DNA from: an uncultured Lachnospiraceae bacterium
GTDB taxonomy: Bacteria; Bacillota_A; Clostridia; Lachnospirales; Lachnospiraceae
DNA: 28,909 bases
Direction of reading: 5' to 3'
Assembly: GCA_910585855.1 (NCBI GenBank)
Contig: CAJUGZ010000019.1
Span: 1 to 28,909 of the forward strand
The notes under the pieces are model-generated. The model made no database searches, was not told the origin of the DNA, and worked only from the letters and a program-made list of their open reading frames with translations. Within the stretch, counting starts at the first letter, position 1; every line of letters starts with the position of its first letter. Shown in pieces: positions 7,758 to 16,081 of the stretch. A program made the position numbers and the translations under genes.

Positions 7758-8462
7758 CTACTTTTCTATTGGAATCGAAAGTGTTGTTCCCGGATAAATC
7801 CAATGCCCATGATCCGAACTCTTTTTTCCATGCGCCTTTGCCGTTGCTTCAATTCTTTCTGCATTGCACTCATAAATAGAGGTCCACTTTTGACCGCTTC
7901 CTAACTTCTTAGAAGCAATTCCCCACAAAGTGTCCCCACTAACTACCGTATAACTGGTATCTCCCGATGTATCCACACAGTCCTTTCTTGGAAGTAACAT
8001 TTTCTCAGAAAAACCCTGCAATTCATCTATTGTATAAATCCTTAACTCTTTTGCTTGCATAAATGTAATCGAATATTTTATATTTCCAAAAGCACCATAC
8101 ACTTGAGGGGAAAAAGAAGAAATCGTTACATCTAAATTAATCCATGTATCAGATACAATTAAATTTAGTATCGTTCCTTTTTCCTGCCATTCTTGCAAAA
8201 GAGTGATACACAAATTGGGTTCTTGATAATACTCCATTTTTACGACAGATTCTTTCTTTTTGGAAGAACCAAAAAATTCCCCATCCCATGTAATTTCTGT
8301 TACATCCATTCCTCTTGGAATTTTTACTGTACCTTTCGATATAATTTCAAAAGACTGATACTGTGATCCCAATCTTCCTCGAATACTTTCTGGGTTCGCT
8401 GGAAACGTAAACTTTCTACCATTCCCGATTTCTGTCAGCCGAATATAAATATCTTTTGCCAT
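7758..8462 (-). CDS. xkdP: LysM-containing tail protein (XkdP)
   Basis: A 234-residue protein that links tape measure and baseplate hub. Residues 1-160 are the XkdP N-terminal beta-rich domain (FTFPANPESIRGRLGSQYQS; TEITWDGEFFG; NLCITLLQEWQEKGTILNL). Residues about 171-233 form a LysM domain with YTVVSGDTLWGIASKKLGSG and the closing YPGTTLSIP, which may bind peptidoglycan. The start at ATG 8462 has GGGAG ten bases upstream; the in-frame codon at 8468 is TTG and overlaps the tape measure stop. Length and domain order match PBSX XkdP. Confidence 0.88.
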   Translation of the reverse strand: MAKDIYIRLTEIGNGRKFTFPANPESIRGRLGSQYQSFEIISKGTVKIPRGMDVTEITWDGEFFGSSKKKESVVKMEYYQEPNLCITLLQEWQEKGTILNLIVSDTWINLDVTISSFSPQVYGAFGNIKYSITFMQAKELRIYTIDELQGFSEKMLLPRKDCVDTSGDTSYTVVSGDTLWGIASKKLGSGQKWTSIYECNAERIEATAKAHGKKSSDHGHWIYPGTTLSIPIEK

Positions 8463-8464
8463 AA

Positions 8465-11400
8465 TCAAGATACTCCCTTTCTTGGCATATTAGATAATAC
8501 CAGTTCCAGCCTTTCCGCAAGTTCTCCCCCCAATTCATCTGCCATCTCTTTCATATGTTTTCGAATGACTGCCAAAATGCTATCTTCTGATTGATGTTCC
8601 GAACAAGTAATATGAATCTCCGGTGACATCTGTACATTCACTTGGACGCCCGCATCCGCCGTTTGCTGTACTCCAGCAATCGAAATCGGTTCTTGCTGTA
8701 CAAATTCATCTCCTGTAACATTTCCTATATTGGCATAATTGACTATGCCACCAGTCGCATTTTTTGCAATCCCTAAAATATCTCCTACCTGCTCATATAA
8801 TTGAAACGCTCTTTGTCGTCGGCTTGGAATTAATGGAATAATTGCTTCTGGACCTTCCTCCCCGATCCAAGAAAGTTGTTTTCCACCCACATACCCTCCC
8901 AATGCATGACCAGTTACAGGTACATTTTGTGAAAAATAACCATCCATTAATGTATGCTTTCCCGTTACATTAATTTGCGCTGTTACGTAAAACGGATTCT
9001 GAAATGCACTACTTATCGACTCTTCCGCTGTCATCCGAATTCGTGAAGAACCAGAAGATAAACTATCGATCACTCCGGTATTCATTGCATCTCCCCAATT
9101 TGTACCAGCTGTGCGATATTCCTCTAATAAAGTTTCATAATAAGGATTCGAAATCGGTCCTTGTCCTGCCATATCTTGAAAAAAATCACCCATATACTCT
9201 TCTTTAAAACGAGTTAAAATATCCAAATCCTTATTTTTCTCTAATACGTGTGATAAAATTGTTGCATAATTTTCACATAGTGCTTCAAAGTCCTTTGCAT
9301 CTGCATCTACCAGTGGCTGCACTTTATCCGTAACACCAGAAAAAAATTGTTCCGCTTCCGATGGATCAAGAAAATTCAATAAAGATTCCCATTCTTCATA
9401 AGAAAACTCGGTAAAATCAATCGCTGCCATCAATTCTTCCTTCGTTGGAACGACATTTTTATAATCTTGCAGCATCTTTTCTTTGATTCCTTCTGGCATG
9501 GCAAAAGCGGTCTGTTTTAATTCCATTGCAATCGTAGTCTGCTGAACATCATCCAATTCTAATTGATCCAATCCCATCCAGCGAATCACATCGGATACTG
9601 TCCATGCAGTAACATCTGGTTGTATTAATAAAGCATGTTCCAATAATTTTTCTAATTTTTCTTTTGTTGTACCTTCTAATTCGGGCAAAATTCCAGCCAG
9701 TTCCGTATCAAAGGCAGCGGCTATATTTTCCAGAGAAAAATCGCTTACACTTGCATAGACCTTATCCAATTTCGCATAATACCCCTGCGTTGCTTCTGCA
9801 ACTGCCCGATCGTATTCTTCTGCAGTAATTGCACCATCAATTAATTCTAATCTTAAATTTGTTAATGTAACGGTTAATGCCTCACTATACTGTTCCTCTG
9901 CTGCCTGCATATTCGCTTGTAGTTCTTTTTGCATCGCATGAAAACTATCCAAATCCAATGATGCATCTTTATATCGAATCTGCAGTGTCTGAAATTGTGC
10001 CTCTGTCTGTGCCTGCGCTACCTTATCTGTCACATCGGTGATCTGTTCCTGCAGCTTTGCAATAGCAGAAGCCTCATCCATCTCATACTCAATCCCACCG
10101 ATTTTAACTGAAATTTTATCCTCTGTCGAAATCACACCATCTGCTAACGCCTCTGACAAAACTCGCTGCAATTCTTCATTTGCCGTTTCTATTTTCCCCT
10201 TTAATCCTCCATAAAAACGATTTAAACCAGAAACATCAACTTCCTCATTCGTAAGAAGCTGTAAGGCAAGTGTTGCTTCATAATGCTTTTCTTGTAGATA
10301 AGACTGCGCCGATTTTACAAAATTATCTATTTCCGAGCGATAATTACTTTTATCGGAATCCGATAACTGGATACCAAGATTCACGTTCCAGTTTTCTTTT
10401 TTTATACGGGAAACAGCTGATTCCAAGTGTTCCCACGCTGCTTCTGTTTCAGAAGAAACCTGTGAAAAACGCTCGACGCCATCCGCCATATCAGCAAACG
10501 TAAGTTCACTTGCTATCTTTTTTACTTCTTCCAAAGAAAGTGTGATAGTACCAAAAGCTCCCTTTGCAACCGCTGTACATTCTTCCTGAAATAACTGAAT
10601 AAATTGTTCAGCAGAAACTTCCGAATCATTCATTGCCTGTATTAAGGCATCGCTTTTCAACTTCATTTCATCCATCGAAAATCCCGTTGCTTCCAAAATT
10701 TTTTGTCCTTTTTCTGCCTGTCTTTGTAGTTCTTCCAGTTCCTTTTGCTCTTTTTCTTCCCGTTTTTGATAATCTTTTTTCACAATATTCCCCACAAGCG
10801 AACCCAAAGTACCACCAATTCCTGTACCAATCGCAGTCCCTAAACCCGGAAGAATCATTGAGCCTAACATTGCACCAATCGCTGCACCACCGATTTTCAA
10901 TCCAGAAGAAGAACCATATGCTGTTTTCTCTTTTTTATCTTCCGAACGAATGGCTTGATACGCATCAAATAATCCACTTAGGATAGATGCCCCACCTGCT
11001 ACCGTTCCCGCTACCCCTGCTGTACCTGCAGCAATCAATCCGGTGCTGGTGGTCGCTCCTGAACCAAACAATAGACCTGCCTTCCCTAATAAACCCAGCA
11101 AGCCGCTTCCTTTTGCCATCCCTGTACCAGCGATTTCCCCTGTTAAGGAATATTGTCCTATTAAAGAACCCATCACCGATTTCCCAGATTCTCCTTTTCC
11201 AAACAGTGCTTTTCCTATCTGAAACCCTCCCATCCCCATTCCGACAAACGGAGATGCCATTTTCCGAATGAGCAACGCAGAAAAAAGAGAAGACAATCCC
11301 GCCGATTCTCCTCCCGGCAGCAGTTTTGCTGCATCAGCAAACAGATTCTTTATTCCCTCCCACAACTTTGATTTGATGAAATCAAAATCAAATCCTTCTG

Positions 11401-13084
11401 AAAATCCTTTTGCAAATTGAATTCCAACACAAGCTGCCTCGTTCGTAGTATCCGATAAATCAATTCCTAATAAAGCTAAAATCCCACATTTCAAACCAGT
11501 TCCAATCCCATTCCCTATGGATGACAAAATAGAAGCAAGCTTTTTCTTACCAGTACTACTCCACCATGTAGAAAACGGTTCTATAATAAATTCATCCCAC
11601 GCAATTTTTACTTTTCCAAAAAAATCTGCCCCCTGCCATTCCTTCGTATCCGCTATTGCATGAAATTTCTGCTGCATCCGGTCAACCTTTGTATCGAACC
11701 AATCCATAAATTCATCGAGCCCCTGCTCCACTGCGGGCATCTGTGCGGTAAGCCAGTCCGCCAGACTTCTCACATATGGTGACAGCCTTTCGCCAAAAGA
11801 TATTTTTACACCATCTATCGCACTTTGTAGTAAAGTAATCGAACCAGATAAATTGTTTAACATGGTATTTGACATTTCCGCTGCTGCCCCATCTGCATGA
11901 TAAATTGCTTCCGTTAATTTCTCATAATCTTCTGTAGAAGTGTTTAAAATCGCTAATAAACCAGCCTGTGCCCTTTGTCCCGCTATCGTATTAGCAAGAT
12001 TTGTTTTTTGCTCATCATTATAATCGGCTGTGACTGCCCGAAGTTCATTCATCACTTCTGCCAAAGGTCTTGCTTTCCCACTCGAACTATAAAATCGGAT
12101 TCCCAATTTTTCAATCGCATCTCGTGCACCATTTGTATTTGTAGATAATCGTGTAAATAAGGAATTTAACTCTGTACCTGCCTGTGATGCTTTAATTCCA
12201 CTATTTGCCATCAGTCCAACCATCACACCCACATCTTCAATGCTATAGCCTAGTGTTCCAGCCATTGCACCAGCATACTTAAAAGTTTCACCCATCATAG
12301 AAACATTCGTATTGGCACTGGAAGCTGCCTTTGCTAATACATCAGAAAAATGCGTTGCGTCACTGGCTTTCAGACCAAACGCCGTCAGTGCGTCTGTGAC
12401 AATATCGGATGTCGTCCCTAAATCTTCTCCAGAGGCAGCAGCTAAATTTAAAATCCCATCCACACCATCCAGCATTTGCTGTGTATCCCATCCTGCCATT
12501 GCCATGTACTGAAAAGCCTCTCCTGCTTCCGCCGCTGTAAACTTCGTTGTTGCACCCATTTCTTTTGCTTTTTCTGTCAACTTTTCTAATTGTACACCGG
12601 TTGCCCCACTGATCGCCTGCACCTGTGACATAGTAGCCTCAAAATCCTTATAGGTGTTTATTGTATCAGCAAGCCCGACACTCACGCCAAAAACTGCTCC
12701 GGCTTGGAGGATAGGATTCTTTAGTAGGTTTATCACGCCCCTTATCGGAGCTGTTGCATAATCGACAGCTTTTAATGTAACATTCCAAGCTCTGCTACCA
12801 AAATTCTTCCATCCTGAACCAATGATTTTGAGGGCTGGGGAAATCTTATCTTTTGCTTCAAGCAAAACCTGATACTTTTCTTTCGCCCACGATGCAAGGG
12901 ATTTCTGCGTCTTTTGAGCTGATTTATCAAATTTGGAAACCGTATCGCTCGCCTTTTTTGTTGAGCTGTTGGCGTTGTCAGCGGCGATTTTCATGTTCTT
13001 TAAATTTTGCGTCACTTTCGACAACTCTGGGTCGGTGTTATCCACAGTGTCAATTTCAACCTCAATCTTGATTGGGTCAGCCAT
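8465..13084 (-). CDS. xkdO: Phage tail tape measure protein (XkdO)
   Basis: A 1539-residue protein that sets tail length and is ejected during infection. Residues 1-90 are coiled coil (QNLKNMKIAADNANSS, AQKTQKSLASW). About 145-480 is the TP901-type tape core, with FEATMSQVQAISGATG, AAEAGEAFQYMAMAGWD and ISGATG-like repeats, ending SITLLQSAIDGVKISFGERL. Hydrophobic glycine-rich segments around 600-770 (GLIAAGTAGVAGTVAGGASIL, GGAAIGAMLGSMILPG) could insert in membranes. A long Glu/Gln coiled-coil region follows, and a conserved C-terminal ALGGYVGGKQLSWIGEEGPE motif lies near 1400. Start ATG 13084 follows AGGAGGGG. GC and base use change inside the first 450 bases (about 12,640), suggesting recombination within the conserved tape core. 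Confidence 0.93.
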   Translation of the reverse strand: MADPIKIEVEIDTVDNTDPELSKVTQNLKNMKIAADNANSSTKKASDTVSKFDKSAQKTQKSLASWAKEKYQVLLEAKDKISPALKIIGSGWKNFGSRAWNVTLKAVDYATAPIRGVINLLKNPILQAGAVFGVSVGLADTINTYKDFEATMSQVQAISGATGVQLEKLTEKAKEMGATTKFTAAEAGEAFQYMAMAGWDTQQMLDGVDGILNLAAASGEDLGTTSDIVTDALTAFGLKASDATHFSDVLAKAASSANTNVSMMGETFKYAGAMAGTLGYSIEDVGVMVGLMANSGIKASQAGTELNSLFTRLSTNTNGARDAIEKLGIRFYSSSGKARPLAEVMNELRAVTADYNDEQKTNLANTIAGQRAQAGLLAILNTSTEDYEKLTEAIYHADGAAAEMSNTMLNNLSGSITLLQSAIDGVKISFGERLSPYVRSLADWLTAQMPAVEQGLDEFMDWFDTKVDRMQQKFHAIADTKEWQGADFFGKVKIAWDEFIIEPFSTWWSSTGKKKLASILSSIGNGIGTGLKCGILALLGIDLSDTTNEAACVGIQFAKGFSEGFDFDFIKSKLWEGIKNLFADAAKLLPGGESAGLSSLFSALLIRKMASPFVGMGMGGFQIGKALFGKGESGKSVMGSLIGQYSLTGEIAGTGMAKGSGLLGLLGKAGLLFGSGATTSTGLIAAGTAGVAGTVAGGASILSGLFDAYQAIRSEDKKEKTAYGSSSGLKIGGAAIGAMLGSMILPGLGTAIGTGIGGTLGSLVGNIVKKDYQKREEKEQKELEELQRQAEKGQKILEATGFSMDEMKLKSDALIQAMNDSEVSAEQFIQLFQEECTAVAKGAFGTITLSLEEVKKIASELTFADMADGVERFSQVSSETEAAWEHLESAVSRIKKENWNVNLGIQLSDSDKSNYRSEIDNFVKSAQSYLQEKHYEATLALQLLTNEEVDVSGLNRFYGGLKGKIETANEELQRVLSEALADGVISTEDKISVKIGGIEYEMDEASAIAKLQEQITDVTDKVAQAQTEAQFQTLQIRYKDASLDLDSFHAMQKELQANMQAAEEQYSEALTVTLTNLRLELIDGAITAEEYDRAVAEATQGYYAKLDKVYASVSDFSLENIAAAFDTELAGILPELEGTTKEKLEKLLEHALLIQPDVTAWTVSDVIRWMGLDQLELDDVQQTTIAMELKQTAFAMPEGIKEKMLQDYKNVVPTKEELMAAIDFTEFSYEEWESLLNFLDPSEAEQFFSGVTDKVQPLVDADAKDFEALCENYATILSHVLEKNKDLDILTRFKEEYMGDFFQDMAGQGPISNPYYETLLEEYRTAGTNWGDAMNTGVIDSLSSGSSRIRMTAEESISSAFQNPFYVTAQINVTGKHTLMDGYFSQNVPVTGHALGGYVGGKQLSWIGEEGPEAIIPLIPSRRQRAFQLYEQVGDILGIAKNATGGIVNYANIGNVTGDEFVQQEPISIAGVQQTADAGVQVNVQMSPEIHITCSEHQSEDSILAVIRKHMKEMADELGGELAERLELVLSNMPRKGVS

Positions 13085-13247
13085 TATCCCCTCCTCCTTT
13101 CGGTTGTGATGATTCTATATAAATTCTTATGGAAGCCAGCATAAACGCCTGTACACCTTTGGGCTTTTGGTAAAATTCGTCTGGCGTGATTCCTGTCCGC
13201 TGAAAAATATGATGTAGCAAACAGGTTTTTCCACCAGCTTCAATTAG
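13077..13247 (-). CDS. Frameshift extension of the tail assembly chaperone (gpGT-like)
   Basis: Read in the -1 frame after the slip, this region adds 56 residues to XkdN: LIEAGGKTCLLHHIF, then TGITPDEFYQKPKGVQAFML, then ASIRIYIESSQPKGGGDNG and stop. The fusion would be 244 residues. The segment TPDEFYQKP followed by AFMLASIRI is like the second part of frameshifted chaperones (the T domain), which binds the tape measure. It has no start codon or ribosome site of its own, and its stop overlaps the tape measure start by eight bases. It would be missed by ordinary gene calling. Confidence 0.8.
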   Translation of the reverse strand, partial: LIEAGGKTCLLHHIFQRTGITPDEFYQKPKGVQAFMLASIRIYIESSQPKGGGDNG

Positions 13248-13810
13248 TTTTTTGCTACTTCCTCAAGGTTGCTGTCGTAACCGCTGATATTATCAATAAT
13301 GTCAAGCACCCTGTCCTTTTCTCCTGCCTTTAAGCAGTATTCGATTACGTCCAAGCCGCTTAAAATCTGTAATCCCTTATTTCTAAGTGACTCCCAGACT
13401 TTCTTGTTATCCCAAAGTTTTTCTCTGTCTGCCTTTACTGTAGCAGTATGAATAAGGGCAGCTCTATACTTGATGTTGTTTGTTTCCTCCGGTAACTTCA
13501 TTCCGAACTGCTTATTTCTCACATATTTAGTCCATTTCTTCTTGCACCTGTCGTACTCGTCCTCAGAAAGAGGTCTAACGCTGAACGCAAAAAACAGTTT
13601 ACCGTTTCTGACAATCTCGATAGGCTGTGTTTCATCATTAGTGTAGTTGGCAGCCTCGATAAGTCCCTGAATGAAGTCCTCCTCGTTCAATCGAATCTGA
13701 TTCTTTGCTTCCTCTTCAGTAAGCTCTATCTCCTGAACTGGTACATTTGCCTCTGTTGCTGTTTCCTCATTTATAATTCCTACGGTTGGTTTTGTCTTGT
13801 ATTCTGGCAT
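13244..13810 (-). CDS. xkdN: XkdN-like tail assembly chaperone, short form
   Basis: A 188-residue protein located between tube and tape measure, the place of the lambda gpG-type tail assembly chaperone, which coats the tape measure protein until the tube polymerises. It has a low-complexity start, a core with FIQGLIEAANYTNDETQPIEI, FAFSVRPLSEDEYDRCKKKW, NIKYRAALIHTATV and GLDVIEYCLKAGEKDRV, all typical of XkdN-like proteins. TATAGGAGGAAAACATT precedes ATG. The last sense codons are GCA AAA AAC before TAA, an A AAA AAC slippery site, allowing a longer -1 frame product (next entries). Confidence 0.85.
   Translation of the reverse strand: MPEYKTKPTVGIINEETATEANVPVQEIELTEEEAKNQIRLNEEDFIQGLIEAANYTNDETQPIEIVRNGKLFFAFSVRPLSEDEYDRCKKKWTKYVRNKQFGMKLPEETNNIKYRAALIHTATVKADREKLWDNKKVWESLRNKGLQILSGLDVIEYCLKAGEKDRVLDIIDNISGYDSNLEEVAKN
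13247..13253 (-). promoter_or_regulatory. A AAA AAC slippery site for programmed -1 frameshift
   Basis: The heptamer A AAA AAC in the correct phase (GCA AAA AAC TAA) lies immediately before the XkdN stop codon. An SD-like GAGGA lies about nine bases upstream (TTGAGGAAGTAGC), a known stimulator of bacterial -1 frameshifting. After slipping, the -1 frame stays open for 56 codons and ends just inside the tape measure start. The site, phase, position and open downstream frame together are the classic arrangement described for tail assembly chaperone genes of long-tailed phages. Confidence 0.82.
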
Positions 13811-13841
13811 AATGTTTTCCTCCTATAATCAAAAAATTGTA

Positions 13842-13880
13842 ATAAAAAAGAGAGAGCATATCTTCCCTGCACCCTCTCTG
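13842..13880 (-). terminator. Terminator-like hairpin between tube and tail chaperone genes
   Basis: On the minus strand AGAGAG (13879-13874) pairs with CTCTCT (13856-13851), with a further inner GCA/TGC pairing around GGGAAGATA, and is followed by TTTTTTATT. Placed 45 bases past the tube stop and before the XkdN ribosome site, it probably acts as a partial terminator that lowers expression of the chaperone and tape measure. The rest of the 114-base gap holds only the AGGAGG of the next gene. Confidence 0.6.
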
Positions 13881-13924
13881 AATGTTATTTATTCTGTTAC
13901 CTTTCGCTCCTGCTAAGTCGATGC

Positions 13925-14383
13925 TTAGTCAATACTAAGCAAGCTCTGTAAATCAGGCGGCTGGTTTACCGCAAAATTCCAAGCTCTCTTAACCACGTCT
14001 CCTGTAGTAATGTTCTGCAAGTCAACCTGTCCTGACGGTACACACTCGCTGTACACCATTCTCTGTTCCGAGCCGTTTCTTCCATTGAGCGTGCCCTGAA
14101 AATTCCAATACGGCATTGTCTGGGTTTTCATAGCTTCTATAAGTTCCTGAATGAAAGCATCATCTTCAATAACAATCTGTGACATTGTAAGCGTTACCTT
14201 AAAAGTGTTCGCTGTTTCCAACTCCTGTGCGTTGCCTAATACGGCATAGGAAGAATTGTTGAAAGATACGTTAGACGTAAACGATTCAACTGTTGCCAAA
14301 AGTACACCATCCGCATTGTAAAACGCACCATCTTTACCTGTTCTAGCATGACGTGCGTCTCCAGCTGCTCTTGTATTAATCAT
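13925..14383 (-). CDS. xkdM: Tail tube protein (XkdM)
   Basis: A 152-residue protein that forms the inner tube of the tail. Diagnostic segments are the GKDGAFYNADGVLLATVESF opening, an NVSFNNSSY stretch, FKVTLTMSQIVIEDDAF, TMPYWNFQGTLNGRNGSEQR and the conserved DVVKRAWNFAVNQPPDL end. AAAGGAGGTAACGAGAA precedes the ATG. It follows the sheath by 15 bases and is followed by a terminator-like hairpin, which fits a need for more sheath and tube than chaperone or tape measure. Length and motifs are normal for XkdM (DUF2001). Confidence 0.9.
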   Translation of the reverse strand: MINTRAAGDARHARTGKDGAFYNADGVLLATVESFTSNVSFNNSSYAVLGNAQELETANTFKVTLTMSQIVIEDDAFIQELIEAMKTQTMPYWNFQGTLNGRNGSEQRMVYSECVPSGQVDLQNITTGDVVKRAWNFAVNQPPDLQSLLSID

Positions 14384-14398
14384 TTCTCGTTACCTCCT

Positions 14399-15805
14399 TT
14401 ATGCATTTGTGCTGAACTGGAATTTGTATGTGAGATAGATATGCTCCATACTATCCTTGTCAACTACTCCAATTTCAAACCATGCACTATCTCCATCCGC
14501 TGTATAAACAGAACTTTCCGATACGGTGCATAATATTAGCTTGCCTTCCGCAACCATTGAATTACCGACTGCCTGTAACTGACTGGTAACGGTTGCTCTG
14601 CCGTTCTTATCATTGTCAACTTTTCCGACAAGGTTATCTGCTGTCACGTTCATTCTGCGAATAAGCTCAAATCTGGTCTTCACTCTCCTAATTTTCTTCC
14701 AGCCATCATCTTCATTGTCTGCTGGAGTGATAAGGGTATTAATTGCGTTGTCAATCCATACCTGCTTTGCGCTGTTGTAGGAAAGAACGATACACCCTTT
14801 CTTCTCCGCTGCGATAATTTGCGAATTTGTCAGCCTTTCAAGAATTTCAGTAAATCCATTGATAACCGTATGTGTTAAGGAAGAATTAGAAGCACACGCT
14901 CCAATCATTCCAGCCAACCTTGCAGCTGTACGGTATCCATCAATCTCCGTTCCCTGTTCACTGATATGTGCATTAAGTACATAGTGCATTTTCTTATCAT
15001 TAAACGCCGCCGCATGTGCTGTTCTGGTGTCATAGTCAACAGAGCATGTTTCGGCTACAACTCCCATACCCAACGTACCAACGTTAAACACACGCTCCAG
15101 AAACGCCTGTAACAAAAGGTGTACCGCCGGATCTTCCGTATCCACACAGATTGTGTTAAAGTCGTAAGGTTCAATCTGCATATACGCATTTGAGTAATCA
15201 CTAATTGTTATCTGCGGATCTGTACCAGTTGTAAAAATACTCTGCGATACATTAAGCATTACCGCTATACCCTTACCTGTCTTTAACTCTGCCTTGAACT
15301 TCTTGGAAGCAGAAAGAGCTTCGACCAGAGCTGCAGCCTCTCCCTCTCCAGCCGTAAACTCGACTTTCTCAAACTCCATCGTTCCAGCGTAAATAATGCA
15401 CTCCTTTATGGTACGGTCAGACAGTTTCTCTCTGATTGTCACCGTAAATTCCTTTTTTCCCGGATAAACCGCCGTAATTGTTACCGCTGCCTCTCCTCCC
15501 TCGTCGTTCAGCGTAATTGTTGCCGCTGTACCACCATTGCCTACTCTACAAGCAAGGATTGTCTGTGCTCCTCCGCTGATAACTTCCTGAATAGCGTCTG
15601 TCGTGCCGCCATTGCCAAAAGTATCTTCGTAACCGTCGTTTCTGCTAAGCTCCACCACCTGATTCAGCGGTCCAAAGTCGGATTTAAAACATACCGCAGT
15701 CACACCGTTAATAACATCAGATGCCGCATTTATACCCTGTTTCTGGATATTGAAATATGCACCCGGTCTTGTCTTTGTTTCTCCAACAATGTAGGTTTCT
15801 GCCAT
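14399..15805 (-). CDS. xkdK: Contractile tail sheath protein (XkdK)
   Basis: A 468-residue sheath protein that surrounds the tail tube and contracts on infection. It starts MAETYIVGETKTRPGAYFNI, the typical N-terminal motif with the RPG-Y turn. An Ig-like inserted region follows (about 95-190; AVTITAVYPGKKEFTVTI), then the conserved C-terminal half: IDGYRTAARLAGMIGAC, VINGFTEI, NSQIIAAEKKGCIVL and KKIRRVKTRFELIRRM. The ATG at 15805 is chosen for AAGGAGG ten bases upstream. Its presence establishes a myovirus (contractile) tail. The order sheath, tube, chaperone, tape measure matches PBSX xkdK-M-N-O. Confidence 0.92.
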   Translation of the reverse strand: MAETYIVGETKTRPGAYFNIQKQGINAASDVINGVTAVCFKSDFGPLNQVVELSRNDGYEDTFGNGGTTDAIQEVISGGAQTILACRVGNGGTAATITLNDEGGEAAVTITAVYPGKKEFTVTIREKLSDRTIKECIIYAGTMEFEKVEFTAGEGEAAALVEALSASKKFKAELKTGKGIAVMLNVSQSIFTTGTDPQITISDYSNAYMQIEPYDFNTICVDTEDPAVHLLLQAFLERVFNVGTLGMGVVAETCSVDYDTRTAHAAAFNDKKMHYVLNAHISEQGTEIDGYRTAARLAGMIGACASNSSLTHTVINGFTEILERLTNSQIIAAEKKGCIVLSYNSAKQVWIDNAINTLITPADNEDDGWKKIRRVKTRFELIRRMNVTADNLVGKVDNDKNGRATVTSQLQAVGNSMVAEGKLILCTVSESSVYTADGDSAWFEIGVVDKDSMEHIYLTYKFQFSTNA

Positions 15806-15807
15806 TA

Positions 15808-16068
15808 TTATTGAACCTCCTTTTTCATAAATTCTTTGACAATTTCTTTTGTTTTGGAAACGGTACACTCACTGATTCCAGCGATTTTTAATGCAGCCGC
15901 CACACACTCTGCTTTTACTCCAAACAAGTGTCCTGCATTTGCAGACAACTCCTCTGCCATATAAATAGATTCTGTCTGCTTTACTGATTCAGATTTCACC
16001 TGTGCTTCTATCGCTTCGGTTTTCGTTTCTGAATCAGCAGTTGTGGTCTTTTCTTTTGCCGCTGCCAT
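15808..16068 (-). CDS. Small protein before the tail sheath
   Basis: An 86-residue protein with a low-complexity, Ala/Glu/Lys/Thr-rich first half (KEKTTTADSETKTEAIEAQ) and a folded helical second half (SIYMAEELSANAGHLFGVK, AECVAAALKIAG, TKEIVKEFMKKEVQ). Proteins with this layout sit directly before the sheath in many clostridial myovirus prophages; no function is known. AGGAGG lies upstream with a spacer of about ten. It ends two bases before the sheath start codon, and its last codons carry the AAGGAGG used by the sheath, so translation is coupled to that abundant protein. Confidence 0.6.
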   Translation of the reverse strand: MAAAKEKTTTADSETKTEAIEAQVKSESVKQTESIYMAEELSANAGHLFGVKAECVAAALKIAGISECTVSKTKEIVKEFMKKEVQ

Positions 16069-16081
16069 AACCTCATACCTC

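Noticed and set aside
10633..11271. Two plus-strand open frames of about 100 codons
   Set aside because: They lie opposite the Ala/Gly-rich tape measure, whose codon pattern keeps the other strand open; no ribosome site or recognisable protein.
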